Shown piece by piece: positions 35,689 through 44,780 of a DNA stretch of 64,000 nucleotides; position 1 is the first letter of the stretch; the number at the start of each line of letters is the position of its first letter. Both the position numbers and the translations under genes were made by a program. The stretch comes from Clostridium guangxiense (GTDB lineage Bacteria > Bacillota > Clostridia > Clostridiales > Clostridiaceae). The notes beneath the pieces were generated by a model, which saw nothing but the letters and a program-made list of their open reading frames with translations, did no database searches and had not been told where the DNA came from. Location of the stretch: NCBI RefSeq assembly GCF_021043395.1, contig NZ_JAJNKE010000011.1, forward strand, positions 1 through 64,000, in the 5' to 3' direction.

Positions 35689-36478
35689 TTTGATTAAAGC
35701 TGATTTGTTTAAATTACGCAAATCAATGGCAATTAAGATCTTACTTGGAATTACAACTGTAAGTTCAATAGCTATGATTATGATGGCATATTTATTGCAG
35801 CAGGGTAAACTTAGTGCAAGTGCTTCTGGGCTGGGGTTTATGTTTTCTGACGCAAATATGATAAGTATTCTTGGAGCTGGTGTAGCCAGTATTATTATTT
35901 GTGGTGATTTTGATAATAGAACAATCCATGAAGCTATTGTAAATGGAAATAGTAGAGTAAAAGTTGTTATTAGTAAGTCAATTACATTTTGTTGCGGTTT
36001 GTTTATTATTTTGCTTCCATATATTATTGTAACTGCCATAGCAATTAGCACGGGTTATAAATATAATATGGGTCAAGTATCAGTCGGTTTTTTAAATATA
36101 ATTACATTAGAGGCTGGTAAGGCTATTTCTACATCACAAGTGTGGAAGTTGTTAATCATTATGCTTGCATTAGCGATTTTGTATGCAGCACAGCTTAGTA
36201 TTTGTATACCGTTTGCTATTAGCTTTAAAAAGCCAGTTGTTGTGGTTCCAGTGTATTATGGCATTGTACTTTTTTGTACTCAGTTAAGTAGATTGGAGAA
36301 AACATCCAAGGTATTTAAAAATATTTATGAGCTTACGCCATATGAAGGTAAGTATTCTCTCATGTCACTTAGTGCAGGAACAAATGATATAATAAAGGCA
36401 ATTGCTGTTAGTTTAACATTTATGATTATAATGCTTACGATTACATGCTTTGTATTTAGAAAGGCTGAAATTAAGTAA
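35681..36478 (+). CDS. ABC-2 family permease partner
   Basis: The 265-aa permease has six membrane segments and starts MYNLIKADLFKLRKSMAIKI, the form found in BcrB/LanFEG-like permeases. ATG 35681 overlaps the ATPase stop codon at 35686-35688, with GAGGTG upstream. A longer frame from 35564 lies wholly inside the ATPase gene and is rejected. It pairs with the ATPase. Confidence 0.88.
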   Translation: MYNLIKADLFKLRKSMAIKILLGITTVSSIAMIMMAYLLQQGKLSASASGLGFMFSDANMISILGAGVASIIICGDFDNRTIHEAIVNGNSRVKVVISKSITFCCGLFIILLPYIIVTAIAISTGYKYNMGQVSVGFLNIITLEAGKAISTSQVWKLLIIMLALAILYAAQLSICIPFAISFKKPVVVVPVYYGIVLFCTQLSRLEKTSKVFKNIYELTPYEGKYSLMSLSAGTNDIIKAIAVSLTFMIIMLTITCFVFRKAEIK

Positions 36479-36578
36479 AGATAAGCCAACTAAAAATTCG
36501 AAATTTATTCGTAACAAAATGACATCTTCTGGTCATTATGGCGCACATAAATTTTATTAGCTTACGCAGTTTATCTAT
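36477..36578. repeat. Short palindromic repeat, family B copy 1
   Basis: AAAGATAAGCC ... GCAGTTTATCTAT are the inverted ends. The core has GTAACAAAATG, CATCTTCTGG, CATTATGG, GCACATAAATTT. The reverse complement of 49720-49823 matches it closely. It lies inside the operon between the permease and the kinase genes. Confidence 0.7.
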
Positions 36579-36596
36579 ATTGAAAGGTGGATGAAA

Positions 36597-37490
36597 ATGC
36601 TCGTAACTGTGGTTTGTATTTTGAGTATATCAATTATATTATTTGTTTTATACATTTCATTTCTTCAGCTGCAGTTACACAGCATTAATAAACAACTATC
36701 TAAAAGGCTTAAAGAACACACACGTCAGCCTGTAAGTTTAATCCTATTTAGCAAAGAACTTAATGCTTTAGCAGCTAACATAAATAAATGTCTTAAAGAG
36801 GAGGAAAATCTTCGAATTGATGCTATTCGTGAGGAAAAACATTTTAAAGAGATGATTTCAAATATTTCTCATGATCTTAGAACACCACTTACTGCTATAA
36901 AGGGATATCAACAGCTCATAGAAAAAGGAACTCTTTCTAATGAACAGAGACAAAAGCTTAAGGTTGCTCAAAAGCATGCGAATGAATTAGGTGATTTAAT
37001 TGAACACTTTTTTGAGTATGCATATCTTTTGAATGCAGAGCCAGAACTTAAAATGGAGAGGATTAATATAACAAATCTTGTAGCAGAATGTATAGCAGCG
37101 GCTATTACAGTTCTTGAAAAAAATAATTTGATGGTACATTTTTATGAAGCACCACCTGTATTTGTTTTTGTCGATAAAGAGGCAATTATAAGGATTATTC
37201 AAAATCTAATACGAAATTGTGTAAAGCATTCTCACGGAGATATAGAGGTACAAATATTTACTGAAAAAAATGCTGTAATATCCTTTAAAAATTTTGTTGA
37301 GAATGAATGTGAAATTGATGTGAAACGGGTATTTGATCGCTTTTACACCGGAGATAAAGCAAGAAGTAAGACCACTGGATTGGGTTTGTCTATAGTAAGG
37401 CTTTTAACAGAACAAATGGGCGGCAGTACTAGTGCATCACTTAAGGATAATATACTTGATATACGAGTTCAATTACCACTATTCAAATAA
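36597..37490 (+). CDS. Sensor histidine kinase (short, one or two membrane segments)
   Basis: The 297-aa kinase has an N-terminal membrane anchor of about 25 residues with no sizable sensor. The H-box ISHDLRTPLTAIKGYQ lies near 93, the N-box IRIIQNLIRNCVKHS near 198 and the G-box TTGLGLSIVRLL near 258. Intramembrane kinases of this build often sense antibiotics through their ABC transporter. ATG 36597 is favoured over 36591 because AAAGGTGG abuts the latter. Partner of the regulator at 33988. Confidence 0.9.
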   Translation: MLVTVVCILSISIILFVLYISFLQLQLHSINKQLSKRLKEHTRQPVSLILFSKELNALAANINKCLKEEENLRIDAIREEKHFKEMISNISHDLRTPLTAIKGYQQLIEKGTLSNEQRQKLKVAQKHANELGDLIEHFFEYAYLLNAEPELKMERINITNLVAECIAAAITVLEKNNLMVHFYEAPPVFVFVDKEAIIRIIQNLIRNCVKHSHGDIEVQIFTEKNAVISFKNFVENECEIDVKRVFDRFYTGDKARSKTTGLGLSIVRLLTEQMGGSTSASLKDNILDIRVQLPLFK

Positions 37491-37584
37491 TTTTAAATAT
37501 AACCTTTATTTAATACAATACTTATTTGTTATAATATACAAGTAAAGTGTATATGCTTATTAAAATATTAGGAGAGAAGCAAAA

Positions 37585-38778
37585 ATGGATAAACTTAAAT
37601 ATACTATTTGTTTTATTAAAAGAGGAGACGAAATACTACTTTTAAATAGAGAAAAGCCAAGTTGGATGGGAAACTGGAATGGAGTCGGAGGAAAATTTGA
37701 GGAAGGTGAAACTCCAAAGGACTGTATACTTAGAGAGGTATACGAGGAGACAGGCATAAAGCTTAAAGATGTACAGTTTAAAGGTGTTGTTACTTGGAGG
37801 GTAGATAAAATTAGAAATGGTGGAATGTATTTATTCATGCAGGAGGTTTCAGAGGATTTTGAGTACAAAGTTCCCATAAAAACAAGAGAAGGAATTTTGG
37901 ATTGGAAGAAAGTAGAGTGGATTATGAATCCAGAGAACACAGGGATAGCTCATAATTTACCTAAATTTTTGCCAAAGATGCTTAAGGATAAGGGTACATT
38001 TCAATATCACTGTATTTTTAATAACAATGTATTGCTAGACGTTGAAATAAAGAAATATGATATTAAAGAGAATATTGCAGTAAATTTATTGTTGAAAAAG
38101 CTATTATTAAATGTAGATATGCTACAATGCATAAGAAGAGACAGTGCGGAAATAATATTTGCTTCAGATAAAGGTGTGCTGCTTTATGACGCTATATCAG
38201 GGGCTTACATGATGAGTACTGAGGATATGAAGACAGCGAAGGAAATAATAAGCAAAATTCCACAGAATGCTAATATAGTTGTTTGTCATCAGGAAGTGTA
38301 CTATGATCTACTTATGAGCACATATCATTTTAAGGATAAAATGATATGTAATAATTCTGTATACACTAAAAATACTCTAATGGAGGTTTCAAAAGCTTCA
38401 CCAGAGATAAGACTTTTAACTAGAGATTACATAGGTTTTATTATTAAACATTATTCAAAGAAAGAGCTTTGTAATGACGATTATATTGGTGAAAGAATAG
38501 ATGCTGGAGTTGTGTATGGTGCATTTATAGATGGTGAGCTTTGTGGTTTTATAGGAAGCCATGAAGAAGGTTCAATTGGAATGCTTGAAGTTCTTCCTCA
38601 GTTTAGGAGAAGAAAAATAGCAACGCATCTTATTGTTAAAGCTGTAAATGAGATGCTGAAAAAAGGTTTTTATGCTTATGGACAAATTGAAGATGGTAAC
38701 GAGGCATCTACAAAGCTTCAGAAAAAACTTGGATTTCAGATTTCAAAAGAGAAAATTTGTTGGCTATTTAAATTATGA
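37585..38778 (+). CDS. NUDIX hydrolase fused to a GNAT acetyltransferase
   Basis: In the 397-aa protein, residues 1-150 are a NUDIX domain with the box GKFEEGETPKDCILREVYEETGI (all G, E, REVxEE positions kept), similar to MutT/8-oxo-dGTPases. Residues 165-397 are a GNAT N-acetyltransferase with the acetyl-CoA loop VLPQFRRRKIATHLI near 345. The two activities on one chain suggest a nucleotide or metabolite repair role. Its stop overlaps the helicase start by 4 bases (ATGA). AGGAGAG lies about 8 bases before the ATG. Confidence 0.87.
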   Translation: MDKLKYTICFIKRGDEILLLNREKPSWMGNWNGVGGKFEEGETPKDCILREVYEETGIKLKDVQFKGVVTWRVDKIRNGGMYLFMQEVSEDFEYKVPIKTREGILDWKKVEWIMNPENTGIAHNLPKFLPKMLKDKGTFQYHCIFNNNVLLDVEIKKYDIKENIAVNLLLKKLLLNVDMLQCIRRDSAEIIFASDKGVLLYDAISGAYMMSTEDMKTAKEIISKIPQNANIVVCHQEVYYDLLMSTYHFKDKMICNNSVYTKNTLMEVSKASPEIRLLTRDYIGFIIKHYSKKELCNDDYIGERIDAGVVYGAFIDGELCGFIGSHEEGSIGMLEVLPQFRRRKIATHLIVKAVNEMLKKGFYAYGQIEDGNEASTKLQKKLGFQISKEKICWLFKL

Positions 38779-41663
38779 AACCCTATAGCATATTAAACAA
38801 TCTAGTATTTTTAAACATAAAAACTGCAAATGACAATAAGCTTGTAAAGGTTGATGCTGTTAAGATAAAAAATAAAATAGTTACTAAATTTAATAAGTTT
38901 GAGCAGCTTAGTGAGATTAAGGGAGAACTTAAGATTTTTGCCGAAGACCTTCCTTTAGTTTGTCATGATTCAACCTTTGCAAAAAGTATTCTTAATGTTG
39001 GAAGCAAGTTTTTGGATTCTTTAGAACTTGTGGCCATACTTTTTCCAGAGTTTCCAGAGTTTAATCTTCAGTATTTAAAAAATAAATTTGTGACAAAATA
39101 TAAAGATATTAGTATTCAAGAAGAGTTGATAGAAGTACTTAATTATGTTATAAGCCGCTTTTATTCTGAAAATGGCTATGCTATTCCTATGAATATATTA
39201 GAGCTCGAACATTGGAACTGGTATAAGTACATTTCCAGCGTGAACATGGATGATGTGAAATGTTTTGTAGATAACAAACCTACTGCTTTAGAAAATAAAG
39301 AGAGAGAGCCGTATCCGGTTTTTGCTCTTAAGGATTACGAAAAGCTTTTTGAAAATGAGGCTATATGGAAACGCGGAGGAAGAAGCTACACTCTAAGACC
39401 ACAGCAGAGAGATGCGGCTAAAGTTATAAGAGAAGGACTAGAAAAGGGAAAAATAACAATAATGGAAGCACCAACGGGCCTTGGAAAAAGTATGGCTTAT
39501 TTGCTTCCTTCTATTATTTATACACATCTTAAACAAGAAAAAGTAATTTTATCCACAAACACTAAGGGGTTACAAGGGCAACTTGTGGATAAAGATATAC
39601 CAAATATTTTAGAAGCACTGGATTTAAAAAGAGATGTTAACTATACCTTGATAAAGGGAAAGAGCAATTATCTATGTTTTGATAGGTTTGAAGATATAGA
39701 ATATCCAAGTGATATGAAAACTCTCCTTGGTTATGTGTATTTAAAAAGGCTGTTAACAGAAAAGCAAATTGGAGATATTGAAGATATAAGTGACGAGATA
39801 AAAGAAAAATTTAATTTAAATGAGTTATTGGAACAGTGTTTTTGTGATTCAGAGCTTTGTGATGTGGATAGTTGCAAATATAAAGAAAGATGTTATTATG
39901 CCTTGAAGGTTGAAGCTTTAAAAGAAGCTCAGCTAATTGTAGTAAATCATTCACTTTTATTAAAGTGGCCTTATCAAAGTATTGTGCCGCTTCAAAATCT
40001 TGTGGTGGATGAAGCACATAATTTAACTGAAGAAGCTTATGATACCTTTGAAAGCAATTTAATTTCGTATGAGTTTGAGAAATTTTTAAAAGATATATAT
40101 AATAGCGAAGAAAAAAATGGATATTTATATTATTTATCAAAGAGAACTAAAAAGGAAAACTTGCCTTTAAGTGAAATAGAGAGTGATATAGAAACATGTA
40201 GAAATGAAATTATCAGCATTAAAAGTGCTTTTGAAAAATATGTGTCTACCAGTGGAATAAGCAGGGAGTACAATATTAAAGAGCATTTAAATAAACTTAA
40301 TCCAAAGATAGCAAGAATAATGGAGCATTTGGATTATCTTAAAGGAGATATATCTAAATTTAATATGGATTTAGAAAAAGCAATTACAACTTTAAAAAAT
40401 ATATCTACTTTAGAAAAAGATAAAAGGCTTAAGATATTGGTGGAGAAAGTAGAAACCATGAATGATTACATTAGACTTTTAGAGGAAGTGTGCATTCAAA
40501 GTGAAGAAGCCTATTGTTTTTATTTTGAAGTAGATAGGAACCTTCAGTGGTGGAAAATATCAAGTATACCTTTGGATGTATCTGGCGCTTTTTATGAAAA
40601 AGTTCTAAAGGGAGTTAATAGCTGCTTGTTTTTATCAGCTACTTTAAGTACGGATAAGGGCTACAATAATTTGAGAAACACTTTGGGAATTAACATTGCC
40701 AGTTCGGAAAATAAGGAAATAGTAGAAGTGCCGCCTATAAAGCCAATTTTCAAATATAAAGAGAAAAGTGCAGTTTATGCAGTACAGGGCATGGACCCAA
40801 ATGATGCAGATGCCTTTTCAGAAGAAATGGAAGGTTTTATTTTAGAAATTTTAAATAATGTAGAGGGCAATATCATTGTGCTTTTTACAAGCATAAAAAG
40901 GCTTAAGGTATTTAAAGAAAAGGCAGCGGAAAAGCTTAAAGCTCTGGGGATTAGTATTGTTGAAAGCAAAAAAGATATAGAAAAATTGAAATCCAGAGAA
41001 GGAAGATATATTTTACTAGGCTCAAAGGGATTTTTTGAAGGCATAGATATACCAGGTGATACTATGGCAACTGTGGTTTTAGATAAGCTTCCTAATATAA
41101 ATGGAAAGGAACCCTTTTATAAATCATTAATAGATAAAAATATTGAAAAAGGCAAAAACTATTGGAATGCATATGCCGCAGTAAATTTCCCAATTGTATC
41201 TATAGATTTAAAACAAATTTATGGAAGAATTATAAGAACCGAATATGACTATGGTGCACTGTTTATTATGAGTAAATTTGATAGCAATAATTCAACTGTA
41301 AGAAAACTTGAAAAACAGCTTTATGGGGTGCCTATTATAAGAAAAAATAAACATGAAATTTTTAAGGATTTAAATTACAGGCGAGTAAGGTGGAAACAAA
41401 TAAATCTCTATCAAATAATGAAAGAGGTTAAGGCTGCTTTAAAGAAATCTATTTTAGAAGAAAAGCCTAAAGGTATTAAACATATAGAGAAGTTTATAAA
41501 TGAATTTATGGCTTTAGAATATGGCAAAAGGTATTTAAAATACGACGCGAGCATTCAGCTAGAGGAGAAACTAGAAATTTATATTTGTGGAAAAAAGGTG
41601 AACTTAGGCGTAGGTAGAAAAAATATAGAGGAGTACTTTAGGGATATTTGCTATAAAAATTAA
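38775..41663 (+). CDS. DinG/XPD-type ATP-dependent helicase with degenerate N-terminal exonuclease-like domain
   Basis: The 962-aa helicase has Walker A in MEAPTGLGKSMAYLLPS near 228, a four-Cys Fe-S region (LCFDRF, CFCDSELCDVDSCKYKERC near 300-370) and DEAH in VVDEAHNLTEE near 412. Motif V/VI are KGFFEGIDIPGDTMATVVLDKLP near 755 and QIYGRIIRTEYDYG near 815. Residues 8-115 resemble the DnaQ exonuclease domain of Gram-positive DinG, but the catalytic DxE is replaced (VFLNIKTAN), so nuclease activity is probably lost. It unwinds DNA/RNA structures in repair and is co-translated with the NUDIX-GNAT gene. Confidence 0.87.
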   Translation: MKPYSILNNLVFLNIKTANDNKLVKVDAVKIKNKIVTKFNKFEQLSEIKGELKIFAEDLPLVCHDSTFAKSILNVGSKFLDSLELVAILFPEFPEFNLQYLKNKFVTKYKDISIQEELIEVLNYVISRFYSENGYAIPMNILELEHWNWYKYISSVNMDDVKCFVDNKPTALENKEREPYPVFALKDYEKLFENEAIWKRGGRSYTLRPQQRDAAKVIREGLEKGKITIMEAPTGLGKSMAYLLPSIIYTHLKQEKVILSTNTKGLQGQLVDKDIPNILEALDLKRDVNYTLIKGKSNYLCFDRFEDIEYPSDMKTLLGYVYLKRLLTEKQIGDIEDISDEIKEKFNLNELLEQCFCDSELCDVDSCKYKERCYYALKVEALKEAQLIVVNHSLLLKWPYQSIVPLQNLVVDEAHNLTEEAYDTFESNLISYEFEKFLKDIYNSEEKNGYLYYLSKRTKKENLPLSEIESDIETCRNEIISIKSAFEKYVSTSGISREYNIKEHLNKLNPKIARIMEHLDYLKGDISKFNMDLEKAITTLKNISTLEKDKRLKILVEKVETMNDYIRLLEEVCIQSEEAYCFYFEVDRNLQWWKISSIPLDVSGAFYEKVLKGVNSCLFLSATLSTDKGYNNLRNTLGINIASSENKEIVEVPPIKPIFKYKEKSAVYAVQGMDPNDADAFSEEMEGFILEILNNVEGNIIVLFTSIKRLKVFKEKAAEKLKALGISIVESKKDIEKLKSREGRYILLGSKGFFEGIDIPGDTMATVVLDKLPNINGKEPFYKSLIDKNIEKGKNYWNAYAAVNFPIVSIDLKQIYGRIIRTEYDYGALFIMSKFDSNNSTVRKLEKQLYGVPIIRKNKHEIFKDLNYRRVRWKQINLYQIMKEVKAALKKSILEEKPKGIKHIEKFINEFMALEYGKRYLKYDASIQLEEKLEIYICGKKVNLGVGRKNIEEYFRDICYKN

Positions 41664-41801
41664 GAGTACAGATTACAGAGTACAAAGTACAGCGAAGGAT
41701 GAATTTCCTTCATTTTACTGCGGAAATTCTTATAATATAAGATTTTTCATAGCGTTAGCGGAGAAAAATCATCCATAACTGTGCTCTGCACTTTGTACTC
41801 T
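41663..41801. repeat. Dispersed intergenic repeat, family C copy 2
   Basis: AGAGTACA starts and TGTACTCT ends the element. Inner inverted pairs are GAAGGATGA...TCATCC, and GAATTTCC...GGAAATTC. It fills the gap before the AraC gene and may terminate the helicase operon. Confidence 0.7.
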
Positions 41802-41818
41802 AGTTAAAGGAGATAGTG

Positions 41819-42775
41819 ATGAAAGCTGAGATATATGATAAATTAACTGCATTAACAGATGAAGAAATAAAGATTTTAAATGGAGAGCATGAAGTTAATA
41901 AGAGCTTGTACACAGATAATAGTAAGTTTGTTATAGATAGTAGTAAATTACTTCCCAAAGGTCAACTAATAGATATTAGAAAACATACAAGATTTATTAA
42001 TTTTCCTAATCATACACATAACTATATCGAGGTTAGTTATGTGTACGAAGGGTCTCTAATTCAAATAATAGATGGAAGAAAAATAAAGCTTGAAAAAGGT
42101 GAAATTATATTTTTAAATCAGTACATTACTCATGAAATAGAAGCTTCGGGTAAAGGAGACATAATAATAAATTTTATAATTAAACCGGAATTTTTTGATT
42201 ACATATTAACGCTTTTAGGTGATGAAAATGTAATAAGTAAGTTTTTAATAACTACATTATATAAGGATTATGAGGCAGGAGAATATTTATACTTTAAGGT
42301 TTCAGAGAAAAAAGAAATTCAAGACCTTCTCACGAAAATAATTACCGAGTTATATGAACTAACTATAATGAGAGATGCAGCAATAAAACTTTTAGTAGGA
42401 CTTTTATTAGTAGAACTTTCAAGAAATTCGGAGAATATAGAAGTTTATTCCATGAATAATTATGAAAAAATGATAATAATTAGCATTTTTAAATATATTG
42501 ATGAAAATTATAATAAGGCAACTTTAGGAGAAGCTTCAGAAAAATTAAAGCAGCCTAACTACAAATTAAGCAAGCTAATTAAAAAGCATACGGGTATGAC
42601 CTTTAAGGAGCTGCTTCAAGAAAAAAGACTCAGTAAGGCTATAGAACTATTACAAATGAGCAGTTATTCTATATCTGAAATCATTGAGCTAGTTGGTTAT
42701 GAAAATCCAACATATTTTTATAAGATATTTGAAAAAAAGTATGGGGTCACACCAAGAAAATATAATAAGCATTAA
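41819..42775 (+). CDS. AraC-family regulator with cupin sensor, probable L-rhamnose activator
   Basis: The 318-aa protein has an N-terminal cupin (RKHTRFINFPNHTHNYIEVSYVYEG, residues about 53-77), which binds sugar in the RhaR/RhaS family. Two C-terminal HTH motifs follow (ATLGEASEKLKQPNYKLSKLIKK, SISEIIELVGYENPTYFYKIFEKKYGVTPRKY). ATG 41819 has AAAGGAG upstream. It lies directly before the rhamnose operon, which has a good -10 but poor -35, fitting activator control. The inducer is inferred. Confidence 0.85.
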   Translation: MKAEIYDKLTALTDEEIKILNGEHEVNKSLYTDNSKFVIDSSKLLPKGQLIDIRKHTRFINFPNHTHNYIEVSYVYEGSLIQIIDGRKIKLEKGEIIFLNQYITHEIEASGKGDIIINFIIKPEFFDYILTLLGDENVISKFLITTLYKDYEAGEYLYFKVSEKKEIQDLLTKIITELYELTIMRDAAIKLLVGLLLVELSRNSENIEVYSMNNYEKMIIISIFKYIDENYNKATLGEASEKLKQPNYKLSKLIKKHTGMTFKELLQEKRLSKAIELLQMSSYSISEIIELVGYENPTYFYKIFEKKYGVTPRKYNKH

Positions 42776-42806
42776 AGTTTCTAGTATAAGCTAGAGACTT
42801 TTTTAT
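42776..42806 (+). terminator. Terminator after the AraC gene
   Basis: AGTTTCTAG (42776-42784) pairs with CTAGAGACT (42791-42799), then TTTTTATTTTT. The rhamnose operon therefore has its own promoter. Confidence 0.88.
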
Positions 42807-42876
42807 TTTTTTATGTTTGCAAATAAGGATAAAAAATTTAATTCGTTTGGATATTAAAAATAGTGATAAAATGAAA

Positions 42877-42958
42877 TATAATTTAAGCATAAGTAAACGA
42901 TTAAATCAAAGGAGGAATTATCATGAAAGATGACTTGCCAATTGACATGACTATTTAG
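42877..42958 (+). promoter_or_regulatory. Rhamnose operon promoter and 11-codon leader ORF
   Basis: TATAAT at 42877-42882 has no matching -35. At 42923-42958 an 11-residue frame MKDDLPIDMTI is preceded by AAAGGAGGAATTATC, as strong as any gene site here. It may be a leader peptide or the stub of a lost gene. The 130 bases to rhaM show no other coding sequence. Confidence 0.45.
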
Positions 42959-43089
42959 AATTGAAGGAATAGGCTTTTATGTAAGTATCCAATTTTAAAA
43001 ACTAAATGTATTATATCAATTTTTGCAATAAAGAATAAAAAGTAGGAAAATACTTATTTGGATTGAATTGCTTAAAGGAGGAAAATAAA

Positions 43090-43404
43090 ATGATTCGCAA
43101 AGGAAGTATAATGAAATTATTTAGTGGATTTGAGGAAGAATATAAGAAACGTCATAGTGAAATTTGGCCTGAAATGGTTGAGATGTTGCGTAAATATGGT
43201 GCAAAAAACTATTCTATTTTTTTAGATCCAAAAACAAATTATCTATTTGCTTATGTGGAAATAGAAGATGAAGAATTATGGAACAAAACTGGGGAAACGG
43301 AAATTTGCAAGAAATGGTGGGCTTATATGAAAGATATTATGGAGACTAATCTTGATAACAGTCCTGTATCAATTGAATTAAAAGAAGTATTTCATTTAGA
43401 TTAA
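43090..43404 (+). CDS. rhaM: L-rhamnose mutarotase
   Basis: A 104-aa protein interconverts alpha and beta L-rhamnose so the isomerase gets its preferred anomer. Family residues are seen in [10 protein letters not shown] (about 20-29, the catalytic His) and in [21 protein letters not shown] and CKKWWAYM. The length is typical. ATG 43090 has AAAGGAGG 9 bases upstream. First full gene of the rhamnose operon. Confidence 0.93.
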   Translation: MIRKGSIMKLFSGFEEEYKKRHSEIWPEMVEMLRKYGAKNYSIFLDPKTNYLFAYVEIEDEELWNKTGETEICKKWWAYMKDIMETNLDNSPVSIELKEVFHLD

Positions 43405-43434
43405 ATGTAAAGGTTTAGATTGGGGGGATAATAA

Positions 43435-44724
43435 ATGGGAATTAGTAAAGAAAAAAAATCACTTTGGATAGCAACTATTTCAGCATCCATGGCAAATTAT
43501 ATTGATGCAGGTTCCATTGTTGCTGGTGCGGCAGGTTTATCGTTTTGGACTACTTTTCTTCATATGACTGACATACAACTTGGGTTATTGAGTGCTTTTA
43601 GTTCAAATGCTGTTTCGGCAGCTATCGGAGCATTAATTGGAGGTAAACTTTGTGATAAATATGGACGTAAATTAATTTACAACTGTTCTATGTTGTTTTA
43701 TATGGTAGGAATATTGCTTATTGTTTTTGCACAATCGTTTCCTATGTTCTTTATTGGGTATGTAATTGTAGGATTATCAGTTGGTGCTGATATACCAGCA
43801 TCTTGGACTACTATTGCTGAAGGTGCTCCAGCTAAAAATAGAGCAAAGCATTGTGGTTCGGCACAGCTTGCATGGTCAGCAGGCCCAATTATAGTTTATA
43901 TTCTTTCAGTTGCATTAGGTGGTTTAGGATTACTTGGCAGTCGTATAGTTTTTGCACATTTATTTTTCGTTGCCCTTTTTACTTGGATAATAAGAAGAGG
44001 AGTACCAGAATCAGAATCTTGGAAAGCTGAGCAAAAGAAAGAAAAAGAACTTATAAAAAAAGGGCAAGCATCACAAAAGGTTACTTTCAAACAGTTATTA
44101 ACAAAAACAAATATTAAATCAATGTTATTTTTAGTTGGAGTTTATTTGTTCTGGAATTTAGCAGCAGGTACAATGGGATTTTTCATGCCATTAATTTATC
44201 AAACCGTTGGAAAGGTTTCATCACAAACAGCTAATTTGCTTCAAGCAGGTTTATTTGGAATTACAGCAGTTGGAACTTATTTTGTATTTATGGGCATGGG
44301 AGATAAAGTAAGCCGTAGAGGTATTTATGCAGTTTCGTCAATAATGGCAATAGCAGCATGGTCAATATTTTTATTACCATCATCAAGTATGAAACCATTT
44401 ATGCTTGTAATATTTGTTGTTGTATATGGACTTTCTTGTGGATTTGGTCAGCAACCATTTTATCAATTATGGTCAAGTGAGCTTTTCCCAACAAAATACA
44501 GAGGGAGTGCTCAAGGAGTAATGTTCTTTGTTGTTCGTGTAGCACTTGGTATATGGAGTTTTGTAGTGCCAACAATTATGAGTAAATTTGGATTTCAATT
44601 AGCAGCAGCATGTATGGTAGGATTCCTTATAATTAGTGCAGTAATTGGAGTTGTATTTGCTCCAAATACTCAAGGAAAAGCACTTGAAGAAATTGAAAAA
44701 GAGCGTTATGGTGATGCAGTTTAA
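43435..44724 (+). CDS. MFS transporter, probable L-rhamnose permease
   Basis: The 429-aa protein has 12 membrane segments. The sugar-porter-like motif GGKLCDKYGRK near 82-92 and a second-half GDKVSRRG near 287 mark the MFS repeats. The C-terminus (QGKALEEIEKERY) is of the sugar porter type. GGGGGG lies 6 bases before the ATG. The position between rhaM and rhaB makes rhamnose the likely substrate. It is unrelated in sequence type to E. coli RhaT. Confidence 0.85.
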   Translation: MGISKEKKSLWIATISASMANYIDAGSIVAGAAGLSFWTTFLHMTDIQLGLLSAFSSNAVSAAIGALIGGKLCDKYGRKLIYNCSMLFYMVGILLIVFAQSFPMFFIGYVIVGLSVGADIPASWTTIAEGAPAKNRAKHCGSAQLAWSAGPIIVYILSVALGGLGLLGSRIVFAHLFFVALFTWIIRRGVPESESWKAEQKKEKELIKKGQASQKVTFKQLLTKTNIKSMLFLVGVYLFWNLAAGTMGFFMPLIYQTVGKVSSQTANLLQAGLFGITAVGTYFVFMGMGDKVSRRGIYAVSSIMAIAAWSIFLLPSSSMKPFMLVIFVVVYGLSCGFGQQPFYQLWSSELFPTKYRGSAQGVMFFVVRVALGIWSFVVPTIMSKFGFQLAAACMVGFLIISAVIGVVFAPNTQGKALEEIEKERYGDAV

Positions 44725-44780
44725 TATATATTTACAGTAATTAAAACATTAAAATTTTTGTTAAGGACGGGAGGAAAGCC

